A stretch of DNA of 64,000 nt from Paracoccus sp. MA (GCF_020990385.1 NZ_CP087598.1:416001-480000); one strand, 5' to 3'. Numbered from the stretch's first letter, positions 28,104 through 40,842 are shown. Numbers and translations are program-made. Notes: generated by a model not told the origin, from the letters alone.

Positions 28104-28796
28104 ATGACGTTCGACCGCCGCATCAAGATCGCGCCTTCGATCCTTTCCGCGGATTTCGCCAATTTCGGCCAGGAATGCCGGGCGGTCGAGGATCAGGGCG
28201 CCGACTGGGTCCATGTCGACGTGATGGACGGGCATTTCGTGCCCAACCTGACCTTCGGTCCCGCCATGTGCAAGGCGATCCGGCCGCATATCCGCGGCGT
28301 GATGGACGTGCATCTGATGATCGCGCCCGTCGATCCCTATATCGAGGCCTTCGCCGAGGCGGGCAGCGACATCATCACCGTCCATGTCGAGGCCGGGCCG
28401 CATGTCCACCGCACGCTTCAGGCCATTCGCGGCGCCGGCGCCAGGGCCGGGCTGGCGCTGAACCCGGGCACGCCCGCCGAGGCGGCGCGGCCGCTGCTGG
28501 ACGATATCGACCTGATCTGCGTGATGACGGTGAACCCCGGTTTCGGCGGGCAGAAGTTCATCCACAGCCAGATCGAGAAGGTGCGTGACCTGCGTGCCAT
28601 GATCGGCGACCGGCCGGTGCATATCGAGATCGACGGCGGGGTCGATCCCACCACCGCGCCGCTGGTCGCGGCGGCGGGGGCGGATGTGCTGGTCGCCGGC
28701 TCGGCGGTGTTCCGGGGCGGTTCGGTGTCGAACAGCGCACCCTATGGCGAGAACATCCGCGCCATCCGCGAGGCCGCCGAGGCCGCCCTGCGTTGA
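28104..28796 (+). CDS. rpe: Ribulose-phosphate 3-epimerase
   Basis: This 230-residue TIM-barrel enzyme interconverts ribulose-5-P and xylulose-5-P. The metal-ligand and catalytic motifs are present: IAPSILSADFANFG, WVHVDVMDGHFVPNLTFGP, DVHLMI, VMTVNPGFGGQKFI and EIDGGVDPTTAP. AGGGAG precedes the ATG at 28104; the open frame upstream is not homologous. Its last bases overlap the TTG start of waaA. Confidence 0.96.
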   Translation: MTFDRRIKIAPSILSADFANFGQECRAVEDQGADWVHVDVMDGHFVPNLTFGPAMCKAIRPHIRGVMDVHLMIAPVDPYIEAFAEAGSDIITVHVEAGPHVHRTLQAIRGAGARAGLALNPGTPAEAARPLLDDIDLICVMTVNPGFGGQKFIHSQIEKVRDLRAMIGDRPVHIEIDGGVDPTTAPLVAAAGADVLVAGSAVFRGGSVSNSAPYGENIRAIREAAEAALR

Positions 28797-29983
28797 TCTG
28801 GCGCGGCGCCACGGCGCTGGCCGGCGGGGCGCTGGATCTGGCCGCGCCGCTGGCCGGGGCGGATTGGCGCGAGCGGCTGGCGCTTTCGGGTCCCGAAGCC
28901 GCGCCGGGCGGGATCTGGCTGCATGCGGCGAGCCTGGGCGAGCTCAACTCGGTTCAGGTGCTGGCCGAGGAACTGGCGCGGGATTTTCCCCTGGTGGTGA
29001 CGACGAACAGCCTGACCGGGCGCGATCTGGCCCGGCGGCTGGGCCATGCCTGCGCGCTGGCGCCGCTGGACGTGCCGCAGGCGGTGGGGCGGTTTCTGGA
29101 CCGGGTGCGGCCCGCCGTGATGGTCACGGTCGAGAACGAGCTTTGGCCCAACCGCTCGGCCATGGCGGCGGCGCGGGGCGTGGCGCAGGTGGTGGTCGGC
29201 GCGCGCATCTCGGCGCGCTCGGCGGCGCGCTGGGGCCGGCTGCCGGGGCTGATCGGGCCGATGCTGGCCCGCATCGACGCGCTTTCGGCGCAGGATGCGG
29301 ACAGCGAGGCGCGGCTTCTGGCGCTGGGGCTGCGGGCTGATGCGCTGACGCCGCGGCTGAACCTGAAGCTGCTGGGCCCGGCCCGTGTCGATCCGGGCGA
29401 GGATGCGCCGGAGCGTTGCCGCACCGTGCTGGCGGCCTCGACCCATGAGGGCGAGGATGCGCTGATGCTGGATGCCTGGACCGCCGCGCGCGCGGCGGTG
29501 CCGGAGCTGCGGCTGATCCTGGCGCCGCGCCATCCCCAGCGCGGCGACGCCGTGGCGGCGCTGATCGCGGCGCGCGGGCTGGATTTCGCCCGCCGCAGCC
29601 GGGGCGGCGGGCCCGGCGCTCCGGTGCTGCTGGCCGATACGCTGGGCGAGATGGCGCTGTGGTATCGCGCCGCCGGCATCTGCATCACCGGCGGTTCCTT
29701 CGCCGATCACGGCGGCCATACGCCATGGGAGCCGGCCGCCTGGCGCTGTGCCATCCTGAACGGGCCGCATGTCGCCAACCATGCCTGCGACTATGCCGAT
29801 CTGGCGGCGGCGGGCGGGGCGCGGCCCTGCGAGGCCGCGGCGCTGCCGCAGGCGTTGGCCGCGCTGGTGCAGGACGCCGCGGGCCAGCGCCGCATGGGTG
29901 CGGCGGCCCGGGCGCTGCTGCTGGCGCGGGCTGGCAATCCCGCAACGCTGATCGCGCGGATTCGGCGTCTGGCGCGGCCCTGA
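28793..29983 (+). CDS. waaA: 3-deoxy-D-manno-octulosonate (Kdo) transferase
   Basis: The 396-residue GT30 transferase attaches Kdo to lipid A at the cytoplasmic face. Family features are WLHAASLGELNSVQVL (contains the catalytic Glu), TTNSLTGRDLARR, VENELWPNRSAMAAARGVA, AASTHEGEDALML, LAPRHPQR, and FADHGGHTPWEPAAW. The start appears to be TTG at 28793, overlapping the rpe stop (TTGA), because no ATG or GTG lies before the first conserved region. The coupling to rpe is positional. Confidence 0.9.
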   Translation: MIWRGATALAGGALDLAAPLAGADWRERLALSGPEAAPGGIWLHAASLGELNSVQVLAEELARDFPLVVTTNSLTGRDLARRLGHACALAPLDVPQAVGRFLDRVRPAVMVTVENELWPNRSAMAAARGVAQVVVGARISARSAARWGRLPGLIGPMLARIDALSAQDADSEARLLALGLRADALTPRLNLKLLGPARVDPGEDAPERCRTVLAASTHEGEDALMLDAWTAARAAVPELRLILAPRHPQRGDAVAALIAARGLDFARRSRGGGPGAPVLLADTLGEMALWYRAAGICITGGSFADHGGHTPWEPAAWRCAILNGPHVANHACDYADLAAAGGARPCEAAALPQALAALVQDAAGQRRMGAAARALLLARAGNPATLIARIRRLARP

Positions 29984-30034
29984 CCTTGTATAAGCCCTTG
30001 CGCGGCCCGATATTTGACAGGGAAAGGAGTCGAG

Positions 30035-30454
30035 ATGATCCGCTATGCCCTGCGTTGCGACAAAGGCCATGATTTCGATGGTTGGTTCCGGTCCTCGGAC
30101 GGGTTCGAAAGCCTGCGCGCCGCGGGCCAGGTCACCTGCACGCATTGCGGCTCGGCCGAGGTGGAAAAGGCGCTGATGGCGCCGCGCGTCGCCCAGCCCC
30201 GCGACGAGGCCGCCGACCTGCACAGTCCCCGCAACGACCACGAGGCCGCGCTTGAGAAGCTGCGCCGCCATGTCGAGGAACATTCGGATTACGTCGGCAT
30301 GTCCTTCGCCGCCGAGGCCCGCGCCATGCATGAGGGCCTGGCGCCCGCCCGCGCCATCCATGGCGAGGCCAGGCTGGAGGATGCCAGGAAGCTGCTCGAG
30401 GATGGCATCCCGGTCGCGCCCTTGCCCTTCCGGTCGCGGCAGCGGGCGCATTGA
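30035..30454 (+). CDS. DUF1178 protein
   Basis: The 139-residue protein begins MIRYALRCDKGHDFDGWFRS, with a zinc-ribbon-like CDKGH...CTHCG pair and the family motif DYVGMSFAAEARAMHEG. DUF1178 proteins are widespread in alphaproteobacteria and of unknown function. AAAGGA precedes the ATG. It is 51 bp after waaA and convergent with the siderophore ATPase gene. An 8-bp GC hairpin (CGCCGGGC/GCCCGGCG, 30460-30489) spans the junction. Confidence 0.85.
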   Translation: MIRYALRCDKGHDFDGWFRSSDGFESLRAAGQVTCTHCGSAEVEKALMAPRVAQPRDEAADLHSPRNDHEAALEKLRRHVEEHSDYVGMSFAAEARAMHEGLAPARAIHGEARLEDARKLLEDGIPVAPLPFRSRQRAH

Positions 30455-30478
30455 GCGGCCGCCGGGCCTGACGAGCCC

Positions 30479-31255
30479 TTAGCCCGGCGCGTGTTCGGCG
30501 TCGATCAGCACCATGATGCGGCCGCGCGAGCAACGCTCGACCCTTGCCTCGACGCCATAGACCTCGGCCAGCAGGGCGGGGGTCAGGACCTCTTCCGGGC
30601 GACCCTCGGCATGGGTCCGGCCGCCATGCATCAGCACGATCCGGTCGGCCCATTGCGCCGCCAGCGCCAGATCGTGCAGCACGGCGACGACGATGCGCCC
30701 CTCGGCCGCCAGGCGCCGCAGTTCGGAAAGCAGCCGCACCTGCCGCGCCAGATCCAGCGCGCTGGTCGGCTCGTCCAGAAGCAGCAGGCGCGGGTCGCGC
30801 ACGATGGCCTGCGCCAGGCTGACCATCTGCCGCTGGCCGCCCGACAGCGCCGACAGGGGCTCCAGCGCCAGCGCGCCGATGCCCAGCTTGTCCAGCACCG
30901 CCATGGCGGTGGCATCGGCCCCGCGCGCGCCCAGCGTGTCGCCCGCGCGCAGCGCCGCGATCACGCTTTCCAGCGCCACCAGCGACGAGCCGGCCGGCAG
31001 GCTTTGCGGCATGAAGCCCACCAGCCGGGCGCGGTCGCGCATCGGCACATGGGCCAGGTCCCTGCCGTCCAGCAGCACCTTGCCGCCATGCGGCTGCAGC
31101 TGCGCGATGGCGCGCAGCAGCGTGGACTTCCCGGCGGCGTTCGGCCCGGCCAGCACCGTGACCTCGCCCGGGCGCAGCAGCGGCAGGTCCAGCCCTTCCA
31201 GCACGCTGCGCGCGCCGTAGCGCACCGAGATGCCCTGCGCCAGCAGCCCCTGCAT
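30479..31255 (-). CDS. Fe-siderophore ABC transporter ATPase (FepC type)
   Basis: The 258-residue ATPase has Walker A GPNAAGKSTLLRAIA, the Q-loop FMPQSLPAG, signature LSGGQRQMVSLAQAI, Walker B LLLLDEPTSALD and H-loop LHDLALAAQWADR. The cobalamin/Fe3+-siderophore importer family is recognisable from length and the TPALLAEVYGVEARVE end. It overlaps the permease stop by one base (TGATG) and is the last gene of the propeller-binding protein-permease-ATPase operon. Confidence 0.9.
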   Translation of the reverse strand: MQGLLAQGISVRYGARSVLEGLDLPLLRPGEVTVLAGPNAAGKSTLLRAIAQLQPHGGKVLLDGRDLAHVPMRDRARLVGFMPQSLPAGSSLVALESVIAALRAGDTLGARGADATAMAVLDKLGIGALALEPLSALSGGQRQMVSLAQAIVRDPRLLLLDEPTSALDLARQVRLLSELRRLAAEGRIVVAVLHDLALAAQWADRIVLMHGGRTHAEGRPEEVLTPALLAEVYGVEARVERCSRGRIMVLIDAEHAPG

Positions 31256-32289
31256 CAGCGCCGCCTGCCGCGCAGGATCAGCGCGAAGAAGATCGGCAGC
31301 CCGATCAGCGAGGTGACGAGCCCGACCGGCAGCAGCACGCCGGGCACCAGCGTCTTCGACAGCGTCGAGGCCAGTGACATCACCAGCGCCCCGGTCAGCA
31401 GGCTGGCGGGCAGGAAGACGCGGTGGTTCTCGCCCACCAGCATCCGGGCGATATGCGGCCCGGCCAGGCCGACAAAGCCGATCACCCCGACCATCGACAC
31501 CGCCGAGGCGGCAAGCAGGCTGACCCGCAGCAGCGTCCAGCGCCTGAGGCCGGTGACATCGACGCCGAAGCTGCGCGCCTGGTCCTCGCCCAGCCGCAGC
31601 GCCGTCAGCTTCCAGGCCGCGCGGAAGGAAAATGGCACCGAGACCAGCAGGACCACCGCGATCAGCACCACGCCGGGCCATTGCGCCGAGGCGAGGCTGC
31701 CCATGGTCCAGAACACCAGCTGTTGCAGCGCATCGGCCGAGGCGACGAATTGCAGCAGCGACAGCAGCGCGGCGGCGGTGAAGTTCAGCGCCACGCCGAA
31801 CAGGATCAGCACCTCGGGGCCGCCGCCGCGGATGCGGCCCAAGAGCTGCAAGAGCCCCAGCGCGCCGAGCGCGAACAGGAAGGCGTTGCCCGAGACGCTC
31901 CAGACCGCCGGCAGGCCGGGCAGGGTCAGGCCCAGCACGATCGCCACGGCGGCGCCGAGCGCGGCCGAGGAGGACACGCCCAGCGTGAAGGGCTCGGCCA
32001 GCGGGTTTTCCAGCACCGTCTGCATCTCGGCCCCGGCCAGCGCCAGCGCCGCGCCGACCAGCAGCGCCATGCAGGCCACGGGCAGGCGCACCTCCCAGAC
32101 GATGACGCTGGTGCCGCGCGCCACCTCGCCGCCGGCCAGCGCCCGCAGCGTATCGGCCAGCGGCAGCCCGGCCGGGCCGGTCACCAGATCCAGCAGCAGC
32201 GCCGCCAGCGCCGCCAGTCCCAGCACCCCGACCAGCAGGGCGTTGCGCCGGCCCTGCCGGTGATAAAGCTGAAGCGTCGCGTCGCTCAT
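31255..32289 (-). CDS. Fe-siderophore ABC transporter permease (FecCD family)
   Basis: The 344-residue protein has about nine to ten hydrophobic segments. FecCD signatures include VIVWEVRLPVACMALLVGAA, LALAGAEMQTVLENPLAEPF with TLGVSSSAALGA, and GVIGFVGLAGPHIARMLVG near the C-terminus. It forms the homodimeric channel that takes a ferric siderophore from the periplasm. The start at 32289 overlaps the binding-protein stop (ATGA). Confidence 0.92.
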   Translation of the reverse strand: MSDATLQLYHRQGRRNALLVGVLGLAALAALLLDLVTGPAGLPLADTLRALAGGEVARGTSVIVWEVRLPVACMALLVGAALALAGAEMQTVLENPLAEPFTLGVSSSAALGAAVAIVLGLTLPGLPAVWSVSGNAFLFALGALGLLQLLGRIRGGGPEVLILFGVALNFTAAALLSLLQFVASADALQQLVFWTMGSLASAQWPGVVLIAVVLLVSVPFSFRAAWKLTALRLGEDQARSFGVDVTGLRRWTLLRVSLLAASAVSMVGVIGFVGLAGPHIARMLVGENHRVFLPASLLTGALVMSLASTLSKTLVPGVLLPVGLVTSLIGLPIFFALILRGRRR

Positions 32290-33383
32290 TGTTCCGGCGT
32301 CACCCACCATGTCCCCGGCACGATGACCGGCGAGAAGCGGGCGTTGATCTCGGCCAGGGTGGCGAGGGGATCGACATCCTCGAACAGGTCGGGATGGAAG
32401 GTCTTGGCCAGGTATTCGATCAGCGCGATATGCACGGGCGAATCGTTGAACAGGTGCCAGACGCCGGCGGCCCGGCCCTGTTCCACCGCGCGCAGCGACG
32501 AGAATCCGGGCGCCGAGATCAGCCTGTCGAAGCTGGCCCGGGCGGTTTGCGCATCGACGCCCGAGCCCAGCACCAGCCCGCCGCGCGCCGCCATATGCGT
32601 GCCGCCGGTGGCGATATAGACGTCGGGATCGGCGCCGATCAGGTATTCCAGGCTGACATTGCCCAGCACGCCCTTGACGCTGTCATTGCCGATATTCTGC
32701 CCGCCCGCTGTGGTGATGAAGTCATGGAACACCCCGGTGCCGACGGTCGAGCAGCAGTTCTGTGCGGCGGCATGGACATGGAAGAAGACCCGCGGCCGGG
32801 TGATGCCCGGCACGGCCAGCCGGTCGCGGATGCGGTCGAGCCGGCTTTCGTAGAAGGTGGCGAATTCCTCGGCGCGTTCCTCGGCGCCGGTCAGCTTGCC
32901 CAGGATGCGCAGGCTGGGGATCGAGTTCTCCTGCGGATGCGAGAAGAAGTCGACATAGGCGACCGGGATGCCCGCCGCCTCGATCTGCCGGCGGGCGACC
33001 TCCATGCCGGGATCCTTCTGGTCGATCAGCGTCAGCAACACCAGGTCGGGATGCAGCGCGATGATCGCCTCGGCCGAGATGTCGCGATTGCCCGAGCCGA
33101 TCGGGCGGATGGCGTCGATGGCCGGGAATTTCTCGCGATAGGCCCGCATGGTCGGCTCGTCCAGCGCCTTGTCCAGCCGCCAGCCGGAAACCAGCGCCAC
33201 CGGATCGTCATGGATCAGGCCCAGCACCGACAGGTGGCGCCCCTCGCCCAGCACGATATGGCGGGCGGGCTCGGGCAGGTGCACCTCTCGGCCCAGGATG
33301 TCGGTGGCCACCACATCCGCCGCGGCAGCGCCAAGCGAGGCGATCAGGGCAAGGGCGGCAAGCAGCGGGCGGGTCAGGATCAT
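32286..33383 (-). CDS. Periplasmic Fe-siderophore-binding protein
   Basis: The 365-residue protein has a Sec signal (residues 1-22, ending GAAAA). A class III binding fold follows (LGREVHLPEPARHIVLGEGR, ISAEAIIALHPDLVLLTLID, LEYLIGADPDVYIATGG). It should deliver a ferric siderophore to the adjacent permease. The frame overlaps the permease start by four bases. Neighbouring NRPS and esterase genes suggest a catecholate ligand, which is an inference. Confidence 0.9.
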   Translation of the reverse strand: MILTRPLLAALALIASLGAAAADVVATDILGREVHLPEPARHIVLGEGRHLSVLGLIHDDPVALVSGWRLDKALDEPTMRAYREKFPAIDAIRPIGSGNRDISAEAIIALHPDLVLLTLIDQKDPGMEVARRQIEAAGIPVAYVDFFSHPQENSIPSLRILGKLTGAEERAEEFATFYESRLDRIRDRLAVPGITRPRVFFHVHAAAQNCCSTVGTGVFHDFITTAGGQNIGNDSVKGVLGNVSLEYLIGADPDVYIATGGTHMAARGGLVLGSGVDAQTARASFDRLISAPGFSSLRAVEQGRAAGVWHLFNDSPVHIALIEYLAKTFHPDLFEDVDPLATLAEINARFSPVIVPGTWWVTPEQ

Positions 33384-33403
33384 GGCGGTTCCGTTGGCTC
33401 AGG

Positions 33404-33427
33404 CCGGGGCGCGCGTGGGCGCCCCGG
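33404..33427 (-). terminator. GC hairpin between the propeller and binding-protein genes
   Basis: CCGGGGCGC (33404-33412) and GCGCCCCGG (33419-33427) form a perfect 9-bp stem with a 6-nt loop. No T-run follows on either strand. It may attenuate transcription or protect the propeller mRNA 3' end. Confidence 0.45.
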
Positions 33428-33445
33428 CGGGGTCGGTGCCCCTCT

Positions 33446-34852
33446 TTACTGCGCGGCGGGGGTGATGCGCCAGATGCGGTCGCCCGCCTCGTCGTCCTCG
33501 CCCCGCGACTTGTTGACCGCCCAGACATTGCCCTTGCCGTCGGCGCGCAGCTGGTTCGGATAGCTGCCGGCGTCGAGATTGGCGACGATTTCGCCCTCGG
33601 GGCTGACCACGGCGATGGTGCCGGCTCCGCGATTGGCGACATAGGCCAGACGGCTGACCGGCTCGAAGGCCACGTTCAGCGGGCCGGCGCCCACGGCGAC
33701 GTCATGGATCACCTCGCCGGTCTCGGCCTTGACGATCAGCAGGTTGTCGGTGGCCTGCGAGGCGACGAAGATCAGCCCCTCCTGCGGGTCGTAGGCCACG
33801 CCCGAGGCCGCCTTGGCGCCGGGCAGCGGGATCACCTTGACCTCGCCCGAGGCCAGGTCGACCAGCGCCGCCTCCGGCGTGGAGAGGCTGACGGTGACCA
33901 GCTTGCCGCCCGCCTCGTCGATGTCCAGCGCCATGGTCGAGAATTCCTCGCCGCGGATCTGCGACTGGATGGTGATCGGCTCCAGCGGCTCCAGCGTCTT
34001 GGTGTCGAAGACCTTGATCTCGGGCGTGCCGGTGGCGCTGGCATAGGCGCGGCCGTTGGCCTCGTCCACCACCACGTCGCGGGCATGGGGCACGGCGCCC
34101 GGCTCGAACTGCTTGACCAGCGACAGGTCGGATTGCTTGTAGACCGCCGCGGTGTCCTGGCGGGTATTGGTCACCCAGACATGGCCGTTCGCCTCGTCGA
34201 CATCGACGCCATAGACCGCGAAGACGCCGCCGTCGCTGCCGTCGGGACGGGCGGGCGCGGCGCCGGGCGTGGCCTCGGCCTCGACCTGCAGCGTCTCGGG
34301 GTTGATCTTGACCAGCTTCGATTCCTTGACCGGCGGCCGGCCGACCGCGCTGGTCACGAAGGCGGCATTCGCGGCTTCGCTGAACTTCACCTGATAAAGG
34401 CCGCGCACCACCGGCTCGCTGGTGACGGCGAATTTCTCGGCGCCGGCGACCGGCACCTCGGGCGAGACCTTCAGCTCGACCACCCGGGCCGAGGCCGGGT
34501 TTTCGGTGATGACCACGACCGGCTGCAACCCGGTCTCGGCCTCGGCATCGATGTCCAGCGCGAAGCTGAACTTGCCCTCGGCATCGACGGTGATCGGCTC
34601 GGCGTTCAGCGCGGTGGTGCCGCGCATCAGCGTGACGGTCTGGCCGGGGATCAGGTTCTCGCCCTCGATCACCGCCTTGCCGCCCTTGTGGACCGGGGCG
34701 CGCTCGGCGCCGCCGGCGCTGACCCGGCCGGCGAAATCGACCAGCGGCTTGGTGAAGACGGTCTCGGCTAGAACCGGACCCGAGAGGACGGAAAGCGCCA
34801 GCGCCGAGGCGCCGAGCAGGGCTTGCAAAGGACGGCGGGATTGAATGGCCAT
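33446..34852 (-). CDS. Exported YncE-like beta-propeller protein
   Basis: The 468-residue protein has a Sec signal peptide (residues about 1-29, ending PVLAE). An Ig-like region follows (about 45-135), then a seven-bladed propeller of YncE type. Its repeat units are VYGVDVDEANGHVWVTNTRQ, ARDVVVDEANGRAYASATGT, ASGVAYDPQEGLIFVASQAT and LNVAFEPVSRLAYVANRGAG. YncE-like proteins are periplasmic and iron-repressed in some enterobacteria; the ligand is unknown. It starts at 34852 behind AGGAG. A TGA-N9-TCA palindrome 76 bp upstream and three downstream uptake genes support iron control. Confidence 0.85.
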   Translation of the reverse strand: MAIQSRRPLQALLGASALALSVLSGPVLAETVFTKPLVDFAGRVSAGGAERAPVHKGGKAVIEGENLIPGQTVTLMRGTTALNAEPITVDAEGKFSFALDIDAEAETGLQPVVVITENPASARVVELKVSPEVPVAGAEKFAVTSEPVVRGLYQVKFSEAANAAFVTSAVGRPPVKESKLVKINPETLQVEAEATPGAAPARPDGSDGGVFAVYGVDVDEANGHVWVTNTRQDTAAVYKQSDLSLVKQFEPGAVPHARDVVVDEANGRAYASATGTPEIKVFDTKTLEPLEPITIQSQIRGEEFSTMALDIDEAGGKLVTVSLSTPEAALVDLASGEVKVIPLPGAKAASGVAYDPQEGLIFVASQATDNLLIVKAETGEVIHDVAVGAGPLNVAFEPVSRLAYVANRGAGTIAVVSPEGEIVANLDAGSYPNQLRADGKGNVWAVNKSRGEDDEAGDRIWRITPAAQ

Positions 34853-34927
34853 GGGAACTCCTGAAGAAAGGGACCGGACTTGGCTGACCACTCGGGCTGG
34901 CTCGTGTCAGGCGGCAACCTATATTCC

Positions 34928-34942
34928 TGACAGTCCTTGTCA
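34928..34942. promoter_or_regulatory. TGACA-N5-TGTCA palindrome, candidate iron operator
   Basis: TGACAGTCCTTGTCA is a perfect inverted repeat and fits the RirA iron-responsive operator (TGA-N9-TCA). It lies in the 138-bp gap between the propeller gene (-) and the esterase gene (+), so one site could control both. The match is seen directly; the regulator is inferred from known alphaproteobacterial iron control. Confidence 0.65.
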
Positions 34943-34990
34943 ATTAAGGCCGGGCAAGGCACAGGGTTTTGTGAACGAAAGGATTGTCGC

Positions 34991-35827
34991 ATGATGTCGC
35001 AGCTGGGACGCGTCGGACCGGATCACGCCAGGAAGCAGGCCGAGCTGCGCCTGTTCCAGACCGGGGCGCCGACGCATGTGCTGTCGCAGCAGGTGGTGGC
35101 GGTCGGCCCCGGCTACCGGCTGTTCCTGGCCGTGCCCAGGGCGCCTGCGCCGGCCGGGGTCTGGCCGGTGCTTTACATGCTGGACGGCAACGCCGCCTTC
35201 GATTTCCTGACGCCCGAGCATCTGGCGCTGGCCCCCGGGCTGATGATCGTCGGCGTCGGCTATGACACCGACCGGCAATTCGCGCGCGAGTTGCGGACGC
35301 TGGATTTCACCGCGCCGGACGGGCCGGGCGACGGGCTGCGCCCCGACCATGTCCACGAAGGCCGCACGGCCGGCGGCGCGGCGATCTTTCACGACCGGCT
35401 GACCGGCCCGCTGCGCGCGGCGGCCGAGGCCGGGCTGCCCGTCGATCCGGCCCGCCGCACGCTCTGGGGGCACAGTTTCGGCGGCCTCTTCACGCTTTAC
35501 GCGCTGCTGGCGCGGCCGCAGGGCTTTGCCCGCCATGCCGCGATCAGCCCCTCGATCTGGTGGGACGAGGCGTTGATCCGCCGCGTGGCGCAAGAGGCCG
35601 CGCCGGCCTCGCTGCCGCTGCTGGTGGCCTTGGGCGACCGCGAGAAGCGTTCGGGCAGCGACGGCCCGCCGCCCGACGGGCCCGCGCCGGCGACCATGCA
35701 GTTCGTCGCCGATCTGGCCCGCCATCCCGGCCACCGGGCGCAGGTCCATGTCCTGCCCGGCCATGTGCATATCCAGACGCTGGCCGGCTCTTTCCCGCTG
35801 GTCCTTCCCTTTGCGGCCGCGGATTAA
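34991..35827 (+). CDS. Fes/IroE-like siderophore esterase
   Basis: This 278-residue alpha/beta hydrolase of the esterase-D/IroE group has GVWPVLYMLDGNAAFDFLTP, GYDTDRQFARELRTLDFTAP, the nucleophile elbow LWGHSFGGLFTLYALLARP, ISPSIWWDEALI, and the C-terminal catalytic His in LPGHVHIQTL. Relatives hydrolyse the ester bonds of enterobactin-type trilactones, either to free iron or to linearise the siderophore for export. No signal peptide is visible, so it probably acts in the cytoplasm on imported ferric siderophore. AAAGGA precedes the ATG at 34991. The divergent TGA-N9-TCA site suggests iron regulation. Confidence 0.87.
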   Translation: MMSQLGRVGPDHARKQAELRLFQTGAPTHVLSQQVVAVGPGYRLFLAVPRAPAPAGVWPVLYMLDGNAAFDFLTPEHLALAPGLMIVGVGYDTDRQFARELRTLDFTAPDGPGDGLRPDHVHEGRTAGGAAIFHDRLTGPLRAAAEAGLPVDPARRTLWGHSFGGLFTLYALLARPQGFARHAAISPSIWWDEALIRRVAQEAAPASLPLLVALGDREKRSGSDGPPPDGPAPATMQFVADLARHPGHRAQVHVLPGHVHIQTLAGSFPLVLPFAAAD

Positions 35828-35882
35828 CCGGATCTTCAGCCTTTCGTGCTTGGCTGTCGGCCGGCAAGGAAAGAGGATTCGG

Positions 35883-36138
35883 ATGGTGTTCGCCAGATAT
35901 TTCCTGGTTCTGCTGGGGGTGGGGCTGTGCCTGATCGGCGCGGCCCAGGTGCAAGAGGGGATTCCCGGCCTTTACGTCTCGCGCGGGATCGCGCAGCTGC
36001 AGGCCGATGCGAATGAAATCCTGCTGGGCATCGCCTGGCTGATCGGCGGGCTGGCCAGCGGGGTGTTCGCGCTGGCCTTTCCGCGCGCCGGAACGCCGGC
36101 CGCGATGCGCCCGGCGGCAGGGCCCGGCCGCCCGGCCG

Positions 36139-36164
<26 letters not shown>
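35883..36164 (+). CDS. Small membrane protein of the siderophore locus
   Basis: The 93-residue protein has two hydrophobic segments (YFLVLLGVGLCLIGAAQV and EILLGIAWLIGGLASGVFA) joined by a short polar stretch. A Pro/Ala-rich tail follows. AAGAGGA precedes the ATG at 35883, 55 bp after the esterase gene. Its last 26 bp overlap the 3' end of the NRPS gene on the opposite strand. I do not recognise the family. Co-location suggests a minor role in the siderophore system. Confidence 0.65.
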
Positions 36165-40014
<3,850 letters not shown>

Positions 40015-40131
40015 CTGGGCCACACCTTGGCAGGCACAAGGGAAACGGAAACGAAACGGATGCTGACGACCATGTTACCCCGCAGACAGGTTCGCGGGTC
40101 TTGCCCGTTTCGGGCCATGGCCATACTGTCG

Positions 40132-40144
40132 CTAAGAAAATTAG
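40132..40144. promoter_or_regulatory. CTAAGAAAATTAG palindrome in the NRPS/b561 divergent promoter region
   Basis: A CTAA-N5-TTAG inverted repeat in AT-rich DNA, flanked by TCA, lies between the divergent NRPS and cytochrome b561 genes. It could be an operator or promoter element for the siderophore synthetase. It does not match the TGA-N9-TCA site upstream of the esterase. Confidence 0.35.
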
Positions 40145-40185
40145 TCAACTTTACCCGGGCGCGACCGGACCGCGCAGGAGCCGCC

Positions 40186-40755
40186 ATGACCCCCGATTCC
40201 CTTCCCTGGCGCGACTCCGCCCGGCTCTATGGCAAGCTGACGCGGCTGCTGCATTGGAGCATCGCCGCGCTGATGCTGTGGCAGTTCCTGGGCATGGGGT
40301 TGCGGCTGGTCCTGGGCCGCACGCCGCTGGTGTCCTTCTTCGTCGGCTCGCATCAGAAGGTCGGCACGGTTCTGTTCCTGCTGATCGTGCTGCGGGTGCT
40401 CTGGGCGCTGGCGAACCGCCGCAACCGGCCCGACCATGGCGCGGGGCTGTTGGGGCTGGCGGCGCGGCTGGGCCATGGGGCGCTGTATCTGGTGATGGCC
40501 CTGGTGCCGTTCGCCGCCCTGCTGCGCGCCTATGGCGGCGAGCGCGCCTTTGCCCCCTTCGGCTTCGAGATCTTCGCCGCCCGGCAGCCGCCGATCGGCT
40601 GGATGGTGGGGATCGGCGATGCGCTGCATGGCGAGATGGCCTGGCTGCTGCTGGCGCTGATCGCGGGCCATGTCGTCATGGTGGGCGTGCATGAGGGGAT
40701 GTGGCGCGACGGCACGCTGGCGCGCATGGCCGGGCGGCAGCGCGCCGGGTTTTGA
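40186..40755 (+). CDS. Cytochrome b561 family protein
   Basis: The 189-residue protein has four hydrophobic segments and the CybB-type haem-ligand histidines in LTRLLHWSIAALMLWQFLGM, GSHQKVGTVLFL, ALHGEMAWLLLALIAGHVVM and VHEG. It should be a di-haem b-type quinol-oxidising membrane cytochrome. CAGGAG precedes the ATG. It is divergent from the NRPS gene. A part in siderophore-iron reduction is possible but unproven. Confidence 0.88.
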   Translation: MTPDSLPWRDSARLYGKLTRLLHWSIAALMLWQFLGMGLRLVLGRTPLVSFFVGSHQKVGTVLFLLIVLRVLWALANRRNRPDHGAGLLGLAARLGHGALYLVMALVPFAALLRAYGGERAFAPFGFEIFAARQPPIGWMVGIGDALHGEMAWLLLALIAGHVVMVGVHEGMWRDGTLARMAGRQRAGF

Positions 40756-40842
40756 CGCCGGGCGTTGCGGGCAGATCGGCAAACTGGCGCGCGGCGGCCC
40801 TTTTTCGTTGATTGCGTGCCGGGGCGGTGTCACCATTCGTCT

